Under the pieces are notes generated by a model, which saw nothing but the letters and a program-made list of their open reading frames with translations, did not search any database and was not told the DNA's origin. A stretch of DNA of 64,000 bases from Paramecium octaurelia. Taxonomy: Eukaryota; Ciliophora; Oligohymenophorea; Peniculida; Parameciidae. Of this stretch, positions 48,735-62,211 are shown piece by piece; positions within the stretch are counted from its first letter, which is position 1, and the number at the start of each line of letters is the position of its first letter. The stretch covers positions 256,370 through 320,369 of the forward strand of contig CAJJDP010000012.1 in NCBI GenBank assembly GCA_905182995.1, in the 5' to 3' direction. Made by a program: the position numbers and the translations under genes.

Positions 48735-50011
48735 ATGAAAGAATATATCGAGTATTTATAGGGTCTTCTTCAACAAAATAACATCTAGTTTGAATAGGAG
48801 GAGGATTTTGCATAGGGTAAACTGAATCAAATAAATAATGAATTTGGTTACGAACACATAAACAGATACAAAAGATAAATGATCCTTTCTGAAATAGGAT
48901 TAACTGGATAGTAGAAGATTCATCTTGCAAAGGTATTGATTGTAGGTGCTGGAGGTATAGGAGCTCCTGCAATTTATTACTTGGCAGGAGCAGGAGTTGG
49001 AACAATAGGATTAGTTGATGGTGACAGTGTAGATGTTTCTAATTTACATCGTCAAATAATTCATAATAATGATAGACAAGGAATGAATAAGGTATACTTC
49101 AACATCTATTGTAGTGCGAATCAGCAAAAAAATAAATTAATTAGTTTAATCCTTTAGTGAATGTTATTACCTATAAGCATAATTTATCATCAGAAAATGC
49201 AATTGAAATATTTAAAAATTATGATTTAATTTTAGATGCAACCGATAATCCTGCTACAAGATATTTAATAAATGATACGGCAATTTACTTAGATAAGCCT
49301 TTGGTATCAGGTTCTTCGGTTGGTTGGGAGGGACAAATAACAGTTTATGGAATGTAGGGACCTTGTTATAGATGTTTATTTCCACAATGTCCTAAGACTG
49401 TTTAGAATTGCAATGAAGCGGGAGTATTTGGAGTTATGCCTGGGTTGATTGGACTCATAGAAGCATTATAAGCAGTGAAAATAATTATTGGACAGTAAAC
49501 TTTATCATAGAAGATGATATTGATTGATGGATTAAGAGATGTGTATAAAGTAGTCAAACTTAGAGGACAATAAAAGTACCATTATTAATTAATACTTAGG
49601 GATTGTATTGCTTGTTAGAAGTAAATAAAAATAAGCGAATATGATTATGCCTCATTTGCATAGACTATTTGCAGTACTCCTATTCCTTTTAGAGGAGGAT
49701 ATAAAGAAATAGAATGGAAGGACTTTCTCCAGATCTAAAAAAATGATAATGTAGTACTTTTAGATGTCAGACCAAGTTCGTAGTATAATATAATTAAATT
49801 GGATGGATTCAAAAATCTTCCATATTAACAGATTGATTAATTTTAGGTGGAGGAGAACAAGGATAAGGAGGTTTACATTATGTGCAGAAGAGGCAACAAT
49901 TCCAGGTTGGCATGTGAATTTTTAAAGGATAAAATACCCAATGTATGTAACATTGTAGGTGGAATAGATTTGTTTGCAAAGTTATATGATCCTAAAATGC
50001 CATTGTTATGA
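48735..50011 (+). CDS. MOCS3: adenylyltransferase and sulfurtransferase MOCS3/UBA4, 417 aa
   Basis: Two exons with a 23-nt intron at 49092-49114 give 418 codons. An N-terminal helix is followed by the E1-like domain: [16 protein letters not shown], the nucleotide-binding [17 protein letters not shown] (near residue 72), [35 protein letters not shown], and paired cysteines CYRCLFPQC of the zinc site. The C-terminal rhodanese domain contains [12 protein letters not shown] and the active-site loop CRRGNNSR (near residue 374). MOCS3/UBA4 activates Urm1 and MOCS2A-type carrier proteins by adenylation and passes sulfur for tRNA wobble-uridine thiolation and molybdopterin synthesis. Both active halves look intact. 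Confidence 0.97.
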
Positions 50012-50060
50012 TTTAAATTAAAGTTTATACATTTTATCTGATGATTTAACTAATGCATAT

Positions 50061-50365
50061 TCAATAAGGAGCGCTAAATCCTGGAGGAGGCAATCCAGTA
50101 TTGGGATCTGTGTTTTTTGCTCTTCTAAAGAGAAGAATGTGAGGTTCTGGTCTATGAGTTTCATAGTGAGACCACCCTCTAGATTGCTACACTCCCAAGG
50201 CTCTCCATTCCATTTCGTTTAATAATTTACCTATCATTTTCAAATTCAAAATGTACCTTTTGTGATTTTTTTGAAAATATGTTTAGGTAGAATGACATGT
50301 CTGTATTCATAGTAGTCATCGAAGTACTTATCAGAATATTCAATTTCTTCAGGATAATGAGGCAT
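50061..50365 (-). CDS. CKS1: cyclin-dependent kinase regulatory subunit CKS1/Suc1, 92 aa
   Basis: Two exons with a 26-nt intron give 93 codons. The sequence is a near-complete [51 protein letters not shown] and [12 protein letters not shown], including the phosphate-binding residues and the HxPEPH hinge. A ~15-residue Pro-rich tail ([13 protein letters not shown]) follows, as in some yeasts. CKS binds CDK and phosphorylated substrates. Its first exon lies partly inside a duplicated block, so a truncated copy appears at 51723-51782. Confidence 0.96.
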
Positions 50366-50939
50366 TGATAATATTTAAAATTTAAAATTAAAATAGTTAA
50401 CTCATCAATTTTATATTATCCCTTTAGGTCTCGATTTTGAAGTTAAAATTTATATAATTATACTTTATTTTATTATAATATTTGAATATTATCTATTCAA
50501 ATTGCTGGTCTTTCTCACAATCATACACTTTAATAGAATATTTATGCTGAACTATATTGTGTAATGAGTTTCTGACTGAATTGAATCTTCATACCAATCA
50601 ATTAAGAATTGCTTGATAATTTTAGATTAAATAATATGTTTTATATCATACAGTTTCTGGTAATAGAAATTATTCAATTTGTATTTACTATTTAACTTAA
50701 ATTAACTAATTATTTTAATAACCTTATGCATCAAGATTATATATCCTAAAGATGTATTAGGGATAATTATTATTTATATAAAATCTTATTCTTTCAACTA
50801 AACAAAATAAGAAGAACTAAATTATTCGAAGCCTAAATAATAAATGGATTAGAAATAAAATTGGAAAATAGCATTTCTTTATGAATTACACAATTTAATT
50901 CGTAATATATAAATTTAATGTTGATTTTATACTATTAAT
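50366..50939. other. AT-rich intergenic region (copy 1)
   Basis: Region between CKS1 and the small ORF; no frame supported. Repeated at 51783-52356. Confidence 0.5.
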
Positions 50940-51128
50940 ATGGCTTACTATTAGAATTTTGAGAAAGATTCAATTTAAATAAAAGAGTTGCAAGGCTTTG
51001 AAACAGTACCTAGTTTATAGTGGGAATGCCAAAATTTTAAATTTACATCTAATTAAACAGATTCTGATGGATACACATAAGCTCTTTCATTATTGTTCGT
51101 TTGTAAATCAATATTGAATATGAAATGA
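50940..51128 (+). CDS. small ORF, 62 aa (copy 1 of duplicated block)
   Basis: Begins MAYYQNFEKDSIQIKELQGF, intronless, 63 codons; identical to the ORF at 52357-52545. No domain. Possibly a small real gene upstream of the kinase. Confidence 0.35.
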
Positions 51129-51212
51129 AAGGTTTGAGGCTCTTAGATTAAAAGCTTTTGAAATATTTATTTATAATAAGTTCTAAATATTAATAATTTA
51201 ACGATATTGTTT

Positions 51213-51721
51213 ATGTTGCAAAAGAAAAACTCGGATAAAGAGAATGCTTGTTAAAATAATACAGATATATCAAAGCCACGAATCATAGGAGATTATTAAT
51301 TAGGTTTGGAGTTATTTGTATTTGAGTTAAAACTCTTGGGGTTGGCACATTTGGTCTAGTTAAATTGGGTTTGCATCAAATCACTGGAGAGAAGGTGGCC
51401 ATAAAGATTTTGGAAAAGGAACGAATAATAGAGGTGGCAGATGTAGAGAGAGTTTCAAGGGAAATACATATTTTAAAATTGATTCGACATAGACATGTGA
51501 TTTAATTATATGAGGTAATACTCATATTAACAGAAGATTATAGAAACAAAGAAGCACATCTTTTTAGTTATGGAATTTTGTGATAATGGCGAACTCTTTG
51601 ATTATATTGTAAAGAACGAGAAGTAAATAGTCAAAGATAATTTCTTAGATTAGATGAAATAGAGGCTTGTCGCATATTCTAAGAGCTGATTTCAGGCATA
51701 GAATATATTCACAAACTGAAT
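51213..51721 (+). CDS. truncated copy of SNF1-like kinase 5' part
   Basis: Same sequence as 52630-53138: start codon, N-lobe and part of the C-lobe, cut off at the N at 51722 just before the HRD motif. It would not encode a complete kinase; almost certainly the left contig end of the complete gene. Confidence 0.8.
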
Positions 51722-51722
51722 N
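51722..51722. other. assembly gap (single N)
   Basis: The only ambiguous base. It joins two copies of a perfect 1416-bp repeat, which points to unmerged overlapping contig ends. Confidence 0.9.
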
Positions 51723-51782
51723 TTCATAGTAGTCATCGAAGTACTTATCAGAATATTCAATTTCTTCAGGATAATGAGGCAT
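51723..51782 (-). pseudogene. truncated CKS1 5' fragment (duplicate)
   Basis: The first 20 codons of CKS1 (start at 51782) are repeated here and cut by the N. No downstream CKS sequence follows; an artefact if the duplication is. Confidence 0.8.
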
Positions 51783-52356
51783 TGATAATATTTAAAATTT
51801 AAAATTAAAATAGTTAACTCATCAATTTTATATTATCCCTTTAGGTCTCGATTTTGAAGTTAAAATTTATATAATTATACTTTATTTTATTATAATATTT
51901 GAATATTATCTATTCAAATTGCTGGTCTTTCTCACAATCATACACTTTAATAGAATATTTATGCTGAACTATATTGTGTAATGAGTTTCTGACTGAATTG
52001 AATCTTCATACCAATCAATTAAGAATTGCTTGATAATTTTAGATTAAATAATATGTTTTATATCATACAGTTTCTGGTAATAGAAATTATTCAATTTGTA
52101 TTTACTATTTAACTTAAATTAACTAATTATTTTAATAACCTTATGCATCAAGATTATATATCCTAAAGATGTATTAGGGATAATTATTATTTATATAAAA
52201 TCTTATTCTTTCAACTAAACAAAATAAGAAGAACTAAATTATTCGAAGCCTAAATAATAAATGGATTAGAAATAAAATTGGAAAATAGCATTTCTTTATG
52301 AATTACACAATTTAATTCGTAATATATAAATTTAATGTTGATTTTATACTATTAAT
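51783..52356. other. AT-rich intergenic region (copy 2)
   Basis: Second copy of 50366-50939. No frame supported; it is the likely upstream region of the 62-aa ORF and the kinase. Confidence 0.5.
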
Positions 52357-52545
52357 ATGGCTTACTATTAGAATTTTGAGAAAGATTCAATTTAAATAAA
52401 AGAGTTGCAAGGCTTTGAAACAGTACCTAGTTTATAGTGGGAATGCCAAAATTTTAAATTTACATCTAATTAAACAGATTCTGATGGATACACATAAGCT
52501 CTTTCATTATTGTTCGTTTGTAAATCAATATTGAATATGAAATGA
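52357..52545 (+). CDS. small ORF, 62 aa (copy 2)
   Basis: Identical to 50940-51128; stops 84 bp before the kinase start. Confidence 0.35.
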
Positions 52546-52629
52546 AAGGTTTGAGGCTCTTAGATTAAAAGCTTTTGAAATATTTATTTATAATAAGTTC
52601 TAAATATTAATAATTTAACGATATTGTTT

Positions 52630-54679
<2,050 letters not shown>

Positions 54680-54723
54680 TTTTACTATGAATAATTAATT
54701 CTATTTATCAACAATTAATTAAT

Positions 54724-55122
54724 TCATTAATTTATCAATTTCTTTGTTTCTTAAAATAGATACTTAATTAGTCGTTTAGGTATTTAATTTTGTAAAAAGA
54801 AATATACCATAGTTTGATCAAGAATATATACAAATTATATGCTTGATTCTTTATTTAATTTAGATTCCTCTATGTGAAAAATTCTTTTAATTAGCTTTTA
54901 CACTTTCTCATAAGTTGGCAATTTCACATTAATAATTTAAAATCCTGCAATATTCTAATATAAATATCATATAGAGACTATATTAGTTTGATTTAATGCA
55001 ATCTTTAGCTTTTCTTGATGAAAATTAACAAACTTCATAGCAATTTAATCTCTAAAATTAAATTCATTGAATAATTTAAAAGAGTATTGATATTTTGGAT
55101 TTTAGAAGTACAATTTAAACAT
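54724..55122 (-). CDS. hypothetical protein, 124 aa
   Basis: Two exons with a 24-nt intron, 125 codons. Begins MFKLYFQNPKYQYSFKLFNE and contains LPTYEKVQKLIKRIFHIEES, which looks folded, but no family is recognised. It converges with the SNF1-like kinase (44 bp apart). Confidence 0.65.
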
Positions 55123-55408
55123 GAAACAAATGACTATTAAATGGGATAACAATTTTGTAATTAAGTTCCACTATTAATTAATTGATTATATAATAATATT
55201 AAAATATTTCTTAGTTTGAAAGGACTGATTAAATAGAAAATTGAATTTGATTATGCATATAAAAAATGGTAAGCATCTAAAATTAGTTAATTATATAGCA
55301 AATAGAGAGAGAAACAGCTGAAGGGATGAAGTTTTGCTGATTATAAAACCAATATAATAAAATTTAATAAATATTCTTAATATACTGACAAAAAGGAATA
55401 TAAGTTGT
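55123..55408. other. AT-rich intergenic region
   Basis: About 285 bp between two minus-strand genes; nothing supported. Confidence 0.5.
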
Positions 55409-55862
55409 TCATTTTTCAACTTTTCCAAGCCATAAAGCCAAAAGTGACTTTCCTTTAACTGCAATAATCTTAAATCTGACCCCTGGAATATCACCGACTG
55501 CATGTCCCTTTCTTCCGAATCCAGCTACTGTGACTTCATCATTTTCATTTAAAAAGTTTAAGCAACCATCCTTGGGAACGAAGGCTGATATTTTTTTACC
55601 ATTCTTTTTCAATAAGACTCTAACACACTTTCTGACGGCAGAGTTTGGTTATTTGGATTCACTAGATACACATTATAAAAGTATATTACACTCCGATCTT
55701 TTCAACAACCAAACCTTTAGCATGTGATGCGCCCATGAATGGATTCTTATATCTTGATCCAATCATAGCTTTGTTATATTCCTTATCAGCCCATCTGTTA
55801 ACTCTTCTGTGATCTTTGAGCTTTCTTCCGGCTCTCATACCTCTGGGTTTACCTACTCCCAT
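55409..55862 (-). CDS. RPS23: 40S ribosomal protein S23 (uS12), 141 aa
   Basis: Two exons with a 28-nt intron at 55662-55689, 142 codons. Start at 55862 gives [20 protein letters not shown], then [20 protein letters not shown], the decoding-centre loop [17 protein letters not shown] (with the hydroxylatable proline in KQPNS) and [35 protein letters not shown]. Full length compared with other eukaryotic RPS23. It acts in decoding on the small ribosomal subunit. As with SDHA, codon use is less AT-biased than in neighbours. Confidence 0.98.
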
Positions 55863-55943
55863 GAATAAAAGATTTTAATTAAATTTTTTAAATTAATTAC
55901 AATCTTCATTCGATTTAATAATAATAAATATAATATATAAAAC

Positions 55944-56453
55944 TCAACAATCATAGATGTCATCCTTCTTCTTTTGGACCCTAGGTTATTATTGATATTG
56001 CTGTTGTTGTTGTTAAGGTTTTGGCTGATTAGAATAGTTGTTATTTCCTTTTGTTTCGTAATTGGGATTTTAAAAATCGACTCTCATGGGTCCAAATACA
56101 ACGGTTGGTAGATTTTTAAAGAAGTTATTTGTGAAATTCTCAAACATTTACCCAATTTCTTCATCCATTTAATTAAAATCAAATTCTGGATTATTCTAAT
56201 TGTAGTTTTGGTTCCTTCTTACATAATTTTGAGATATGGGAAGTCTTTCTTCATATTCTTTTGTTTCATCATTCCTCTAGCCATTAATTGTCGAACTCTC
56301 CTTTACGATATTTTTGCAGATCATAAAATTTTAATCTTAAGGATCAGGTCTGCATTATCTTGTAGTAGTTGAAGATTTAAAAGTTGAATTGACATTTTAG
56401 CTATAATTCTTATTTGCATCGTCATCATTGTTGTTTCCATTCCACCAACCCAT
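55944..56453 (-). CDS. hypothetical Asn/Gln-rich protein, 169 aa
   Basis: Intronless, 170 codons. Starts MGWWNGNNNDDDANK; middle part DFNQMDEEIGQMFENFTNNF with LPTVVFGPMRVDF; ends with poly-Gln (PQQQQQQYQQQ) and a basic tail. No domain recognised. It starts 133 bp from the stop of the upstream gene. Confidence 0.72.
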
Positions 56454-56586
56454 TTTAAATATTTAATTCGCTGTTTAATAATTTATTTATGAATATAATA
56501 GTATATTTATTTATCTATAAATAGTTTAAACCTTAAAATTTCTGATACTCTATTTCTAGAAATTTAAATATATATATTTAATATAA

Positions 56587-57711
56587 TCAATCTCTATAAG
56601 TCACAATTGAATAAGAAGGGTACAATCTACTTTTTCTTTTGGTTTTGGGATTTATAGAGTGCGACCTCAGTTTTGGCAATCTGAGTAAGTCCTGCTTAAT
56701 GGTCTCTTAATCAATAAAACTTTGATTTGTAGGTGAAATTTGTTAGGTTTAATTTGTAGCAATCGACCCCACCTTAATGTAACTATCACCCTCCTACTGT
56801 TATAAGTAACCTACCAAATTGATATTGTTAAGCTTAACCACATTTTTGTACTTTTTGGGTATTTTTTAAGAGATTGAACTTGCATCTGGCTGTTTGGACT
56901 TTTAGGTTTACAATCTAACAGATTATTCTTGGAGTTGGATGGGTTTCAGACTGAGTCTAACTCCAGGTTGTAATTTAATCTCTTGTACTTGTTCTTCTTC
57001 GAATTCCATTATGGTTTCGATATTTTCAACCTGTCTCCTTTTCTATTTAACTTATTCTATCAACTTGGGTTAAGAAATTATAGAATTGTTATCAGTTAAT
57101 GGAATTTCATATGGTAATGTTGTTATAACATCCTTCTTGACTTAATTATTGGATCGAGCAAGTGGATTGCAATTATAATCATAAGTGTATTCTTTAGAAC
57201 CTATCTTCATTATCAGTTGAGTATGCAACTCTTTAACTTATCTCTTTTCTCTTGATTATTGTCTCAGTTTTTATTCTTTGTACTGTTTTTCTAAGCATTT
57301 TTATTCCATGATCCTCCTCTCATCAGGATACTCCTCAACATATTCCTTGGTCTTTTGTCTTATCAATTAGGGTTCATAATCTTCCCACAATTGAGTGGGC
57401 ATCATAAATATGTGTTTCGGAGGTTCTTCTACTCTGGGAGTCACTTAACCCTTAGGAGGTTATATATATTTGAGGTTGTAAGCTCTATGTCTTTCTTTTG
57501 ACACATTTTTTGGTTCCCCTTCTTCCTATTCAGAATAGTTTTAGGATGTTGGATCAAAGGCAACATGCTTTAATATTTTAAAAGCCAAGTCTAAGGAATA
57601 AGAGGCACTTGAGTCAATCTCTAACTTCTGAACGATCTTATCTTCGACTCCCATCAAAATTTGGTTTATAACATAAGGAATTATTGTTTCAATAATTTCT
57701 AAATATTCCAT
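56587..57711 (-). CDS. hypothetical charged protein, 374 aa
   Basis: Intronless, 375 codons. Short helical N-terminus ([19 protein letters not shown]), then a Lys/Glu/Gln-rich coiled coil ([17 protein letters not shown]) and a basic tail ending [12 protein letters not shown]. The style resembles ciliary or flagellar-associated proteins, but no family is assigned. Its start codon is only 7 bp from the divergent mevalonate kinase start; an internal Met near residue 20 is an alternative start. Confidence 0.72.
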
Positions 57712-57718
57712 TTTAATT

Positions 57719-58608
57719 ATGTTTATAAGAGCACCTGCTAAGATCATCATTTCAGGTGAGCATTCTGTTGTGTATGGTCATAAAGCATTATGTGCAGCCA
57801 TTAACAAATACACTACAATAAAAATACACCCTAACCAAACCAATTCAATCGAGATTAAATGGGGAAACGATTGGCATGAAGTCTTGGATCTAAATTCAAA
57901 TAATTCAAATTCTTAGTTAGCTCAAGTCGCACGCATCTTGAATATGAGACCATAAATCATAGAAGTTGAATCTGAAGTACCCATTAGTTCTGGTCTAGGA
58001 TCTTCAGCATCATATGCTGTTGCATTAACCAAAGCCATGAATGGATCCATTGATTAAGCCATTGACATTGAGAATATATTTCATGGTAAGAGAGGAAGTG
58101 GATTAGATGTTTAAGTAACCAATCATGGAGGCATATGTGTATTTCAGATAGGAAAACCCATTTAGTAAGTTAATCTTCCTATTCAAAACTTGTTATTAAT
58201 TGATTCTGGAGATAGAAAATAAAAAGGTACTGAGGGATCAATAGCCAAAGTTAGAAATTGTGTTGAGCATAAGGATGGGAGATAAATTTTGAATAGAATT
58301 TCAGAAGTAACTGAGTAAATAATTAAAGAAGGACTTGTGAAGGAGTTGATTTATGAAAATCATGATCTTTTGAATAGATTAGGCATTTGCACTGATAGAA
58401 TAAATGATATCATAGTATACATTTAAATTAAGTGTAGAGAATTTGTAAAAATGAAAATATTCCTGCAAAAATGACAGGGGCTGGAGATGGTGGATTTTGT
58501 ATTGCATTCCCAAAGGATGAATAAGAATCTGAATATTTGAAATTAAAATTATAGGATTACAACACTTTCAAAGCAACCATTGATTTGGAAGGATGCAAAA
58601 TAATTTGA
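57719..58608 (+). CDS. MVK: mevalonate kinase (GHMP family), 288 aa
   Basis: Two exons with a 23-nt intron (GTATACATTT..GTGTAG), 289 codons. The three GHMP signatures are in place: [19 protein letters not shown] at the N-terminus, [17 protein letters not shown] (ATP loop, near residue 89) and [14 protein letters not shown] near the C-terminus, with [12 protein letters not shown] between. It phosphorylates mevalonate in isoprenoid synthesis. The protein is short for the family (usually about 330-400), partly because the loop after the first strand is reduced; phosphomevalonate kinase is a less likely alternative given the HSVVYG motif. Confidence 0.93.
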
Positions 58609-58727
58609 GCAATTAATTCATTTGTTATTAATATTGACTTACTTAATTCAGTCGAATAATTTTATCCTCTAAAAATAATTCTAAGATCATTAATTTTCTT
58701 CATAAATTCTCCAAGGATAAGGATTTG

Positions 58728-59123
58728 ATGGACGTTGAGAAGTGGATTAAGTAATTTAGATGAATAGCTTTGGATTTTAGTAATACAAAATATTTAAAAT
58801 TTCATGTTTTTAACTACATGCCTACATTTATTAATTATATTAATAAAATTAAAATGCAGATTAATATTAAAAGTGATGTTCTGCAGCCTTTACCTATAAA
58901 GAGAAAGATAATAGGGTTGCCACAAAAAAATATAGAATTCAATGATCCTTTAAATTTAATATGGAAAGCTGCCTCTGCTCCAGCTACTCTAGAGCAAATT
59001 GAAACAATTAAAAAAGTAAGTAAGGGGCGGTAGTAGTTTTGCAAAAACCCTTTCGTGTTAATTGACTAGGCAATTTCTGAAAATTCTAAATCTATTCAGG
59101 AATTACTAGATGAAATTGAATGA
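58728..59123 (+). CDS. hypothetical protein, ~121 aa
   Basis: A good frame (FNYMPTFINYINKIKMQINI, PLPIKRKIIGLPQKNIEF, LNLIWKAASAPATLEQIETI) ends at TGA 59123. Joining it to ATG 58728 (MDVEKWI) needs a 30-nt intron at 58751-58780, which removes an in-frame TGA; total 122 codons. The start is uncertain, as upstream codons also look open. No domain recognised. Confidence 0.55.
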
Positions 59124-59131
59124 CACCCATT

Positions 59132-59150
59132 TATATATATATATATATAT
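59132..59150. repeat. short (TA)n repeat
   Basis: About nine TA units between two convergent genes. Confidence 0.8.
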
Positions 59151-59182
59151 TGTCACACAACAATTTGTAGTTTATCTATTTA

Positions 59183-60542
59183 TCATTGATATTAGAGGTC
59201 CTACTTAAGAATGTCATTAATATTAAATTAAAAGTCTCTTAAAAACGGATGTTGCAAACATTGGCTAGCTGTAATTCGTAAAGCGGGATCAAATTCTAGT
59301 AACTTCTTTAGTAAATCTAAGAAGTCTTCCATAGTGGCCATCTCTAATTATAAGTTTCTTACCAATTTGAACCTTGGATTGTTCTTAAACTTGATTTATT
59401 GAATTCCAAATACAACTCCTAAATATTAGTTATATTTTATATTCCAGGATCATGTAGATTTAGATTATATTCATTCTGATACTTCTTCAAATTTTTAAGC
59501 ACATAGTTTTGGTTCTCTTTAATAAAATAATCCTAGCATTTTGGACTATTTTGGATCAATTCTTAGTTGGTACTAAATTTAGTGATTCATTATAAAATAC
59601 ATAGAAATTAGGCCAAGGATCTTTGATAATTGATCAAAAGATGACGTCCCTTGGAATAAAGGGTATCCTAGGTACAACTAGGCTGCCACACATCCTACTG
59701 ACCACATGTCAATGGCACAAGTCTTTTTATAGCCGAGAATAATCTAAATACATATATGCAATTCGACATACCTCAGGTGCTCTATAATACAAGCTCTATA
59801 TGTAATAATACAAATTGATATTTAATTCAGTTGCAGATCCAAAATCAATTATCTAAATTTATTTGGCTGTATTACTATGATATTATATACAAAGTTACTC
59901 TGTGAATAAAATATTTTCAGGTTTGATATCACAATGTACCCAATGTAATGAGTGCAAGAATTCCAATCCTGCTATTAATTATTTCAAAATATTCTTTATC
60001 ATGTGCAATGACAGGCCCTGATATTTAGTTTCTTGTAGCAATTCTTCCAAATTGAATCCTAATAATGGAAAAACTATGCACACGTGATTTTTAAAAAGAA
60101 AATAATCAATCAATTTAATTATGCTTTCATGCTCTTATTTTTTATTAAGGAACCTAATCAATTTAATTTCTTTCATGGATTGTATATTGTATGCATTAAT
60201 ATTTTTTATTATTTTGATAGCAAAGTTTGAATTATTCTTCACACATCTATAAACACTTCCAAAAGTACCGGCACCTAACAATTCTTTAGCAATATATTAA
60301 TTGCCTGTCTTTTCATTTATTATTACATCATCCAATCTCACTATTAAATCATAATTTTCATTATCTAACCCATCATTGTATACAGCTACGTATATCTCAT
60401 TTAATACCTGCACTTGGCTGAGTAAGAATTCTCGGAATCACAGAAATTGTTTAATTGAACTATAACAACTATCTAATTTTTATTGTGACAAGATGAATTG
60501 GTTATTTATCTCTTTACAATTGTTTTGATTTTAGACCCTCAT
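59183..60542 (-). CDS. DYRK/HIPK-like protein kinase
   Basis: Minus-strand kinase with GAGTFGSVYRC, FAIKIIKNI, WVHCDIKPENIL (the HCD form typical of DYRK/HIPK), IIDFGSATELN, SLYYRAPEIILGY and DMWSVGCVAAQLYLG. Introns of 28 nt at 59744-59771 and 59573-59600 are clear; one of 30 nt at 60431-60460 likely removes an in-frame TGA near the start. The C-lobe (DFLDLLKKLLEFDPALRIT, CLQHPFLRDF) is in a third frame, and the junction around 59,400-59,460 could not be resolved with a normal GT..AG intron. It is probably functional with a missed splice, or it carries one frameshift. Confidence 0.8.
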
Positions 60543-61010
60543 TTTAACAATCATATAATTAAAAGTGAGTCTTTTAAATACCAAATTAAGAAAAGCTGAG
60601 GGTAAGGTTAAACATAAAAATCTTTATAATTTTATTAATTCAGAAAGATGTTGGGGTATATAAATGATTGATTTTATCTCCTTAAGCTCAATCTAAGTTA
60701 TGAAGTTCTCCTTCACAACGACAATTAAATTCTCCATACATTTTATAAAGATATGCAACCCCTTACATTAAATTTTGTATTTTCAGCATAAATTGTTTAA
60801 AACTATATACTCATTTTTAATAAAATGGAACAATCCTTAGATTTACTCAGTTTATTCTATTCATAAATTTACTTAAGTAACTATATTACACAGAAAAATT
60901 AATTAATTTTAATACTTTTCTTAATTTATATTATAGCAGAATTTGCATTGAAATTGCATTCAAATTAGCTTAGTAGTATTAAATCCATAGAATAACTCAC
61001 AACGATAAAC
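60543..61010. other. AT-rich intergenic region
   Basis: About 470 bp between divergent genes; no supported frame. Confidence 0.5.
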
Positions 61011-61567
61011 ATGATTGAAATAGATTTCTTAAAATTACGCCATCCTTTCTGTAATTTTCTAGTTTGTATTTAGTAAATCTAAGTGCGAATAGCAAAGCTT
61101 AAGAGTGTTATTCTCAACTCTATCCAAGGTATGACAGGTGAACTAAATACCTCCAAACATAGGGTTTTGATACTTCCAAATGAAATCGTAATTAAATAAT
61201 TGCTAAAAAGAAGGTATTTGAAAGTTTAGAATTGCAAAATAGAATATGATCAGGAGTGCTATTAATTATTTTATCGAAATAATCATATATTCCTTTTGTG
61301 ATTTGATTATATATTCAAAGTAAATAAAGTACACTTGTAAAGGAAGCTACTGAAACTTTACATCATCTCTATTAATCATATCCTGACTTCTTTGTGCCTT
61401 TCAAGAATCTATCTGTTTTATCACTAACTACTTGTTACTTATTCTTTAAGTACTTTTATGTAACAGTCGATAAATTCAGCTTAAATAAAACTGAAAAGAG
61501 ATGTAGAATTAAAGGCTACTACAAGAGATATTAAACTTGCCTCATTTGGAGTGCTAGCACATGCTGA
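61011..61567 (+). CDS. hypothetical protein, 177 aa
   Basis: Two exons with a 23-nt intron (GTGATTTGAT..CAAAG), 178 codons. Begins MIEIDFLKLRHPFCNFLVC; later LVKEATETLHHLYQSYPDFF and a Cys/Lys/Tyr-rich end. No domain recognised; the splice gives a coherent protein, which supports it. Confidence 0.5.
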
Positions 61568-61742
61568 GATAAATTAAATATTTTTGTATTTTTATGGATA
61601 TAATTGAGATAGATACGTAAAGTAAGCTAATGATATATATATAAATGTTAAAAATTAAAAATACTAAAAAGTGATATGACTTTATTAACAATGAAATAGA
61701 ATGGTTTAGAAGGTTTGCGTAAACTAAAATACTGTTTAAAAA

Positions 61743-62080
61743 TCATAAATCGTCATGATACATAGAACTTATGGATTGCTATTATTATTCTAATTCTAAT
61801 TTTTATTATTCTCTTTTGGTTGAATATTCTTTGAATTCAATGATTTTATCTAATTAACATATGATTATTGTAATATACCTCCATTGGAATCATAATCTAG
61901 AAAGAATTAAGCAACAAAATCAGCTGTGTTATATGGGTTCTAAGTAGGAAATTGAGCTCTTAATTCATCATATTTAAGCACTTTATCCCCATCCTAATCA
62001 AACATTAAGAAATCAGCTTCATATGGTTGTAATCCAAGCACTATTCCTAATAGTAATAACACAATCACACGTCTTACCAT
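61743..62080 (-). CDS. small secreted EF-hand calcium-binding protein, 102 aa
   Basis: Two exons with a 29-nt intron at 61850-61878, 103 codons. A hydrophobic leader (MVRRVIVLLLLGIVLGLQ) looks like a signal peptide. Two EF-hand loops follow, with Asp-x-Asp-Gly ligands: DQDGDKVLKYDE and DYDSNGDKIIEFKE. The tail is Gln/Glu-rich. It would bind Ca2+ in the secretory pathway, for example ER or secretory granules (trichocysts), but the location is inference. Confidence 0.85.
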
Positions 62081-62211
62081 TTAATTTAATTATTAATAGT
62101 ATTCGTTATTCCAAGAATTTAGTTCTTTTCAAACAAATTTTTCAAAAAATATGTATAAATGAACATTATCAATACAATATCACTCAACTTTTTTAAGACA
62201 TAAATAATAGC

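Larger units (their letters stand above)
50306..51721 (+). repeat. direct repeat, copy 1 (1416 bp)
   Basis: Identical as far as I can see to 51723-53138 at a constant offset of 1417. It contains the 5' end of CKS1 (minus), intergenic DNA, a 62-aa ORF and the first part of the SNF1-like kinase. It ends exactly at the N at 51722. Confidence 0.97.

Noticed and set aside
51213..51721. A second, truncated SNF1-like kinase as a real paralogue
   Set aside because: Sequence is identical to the complete copy and ends exactly at the assembly N.
60421..60470. In-frame TGA near the start of the DYRK-like kinase as a disabling mutation
   Set aside because: A 30-nt GT..AG intron at 60431-60460 removes it and keeps the frame.
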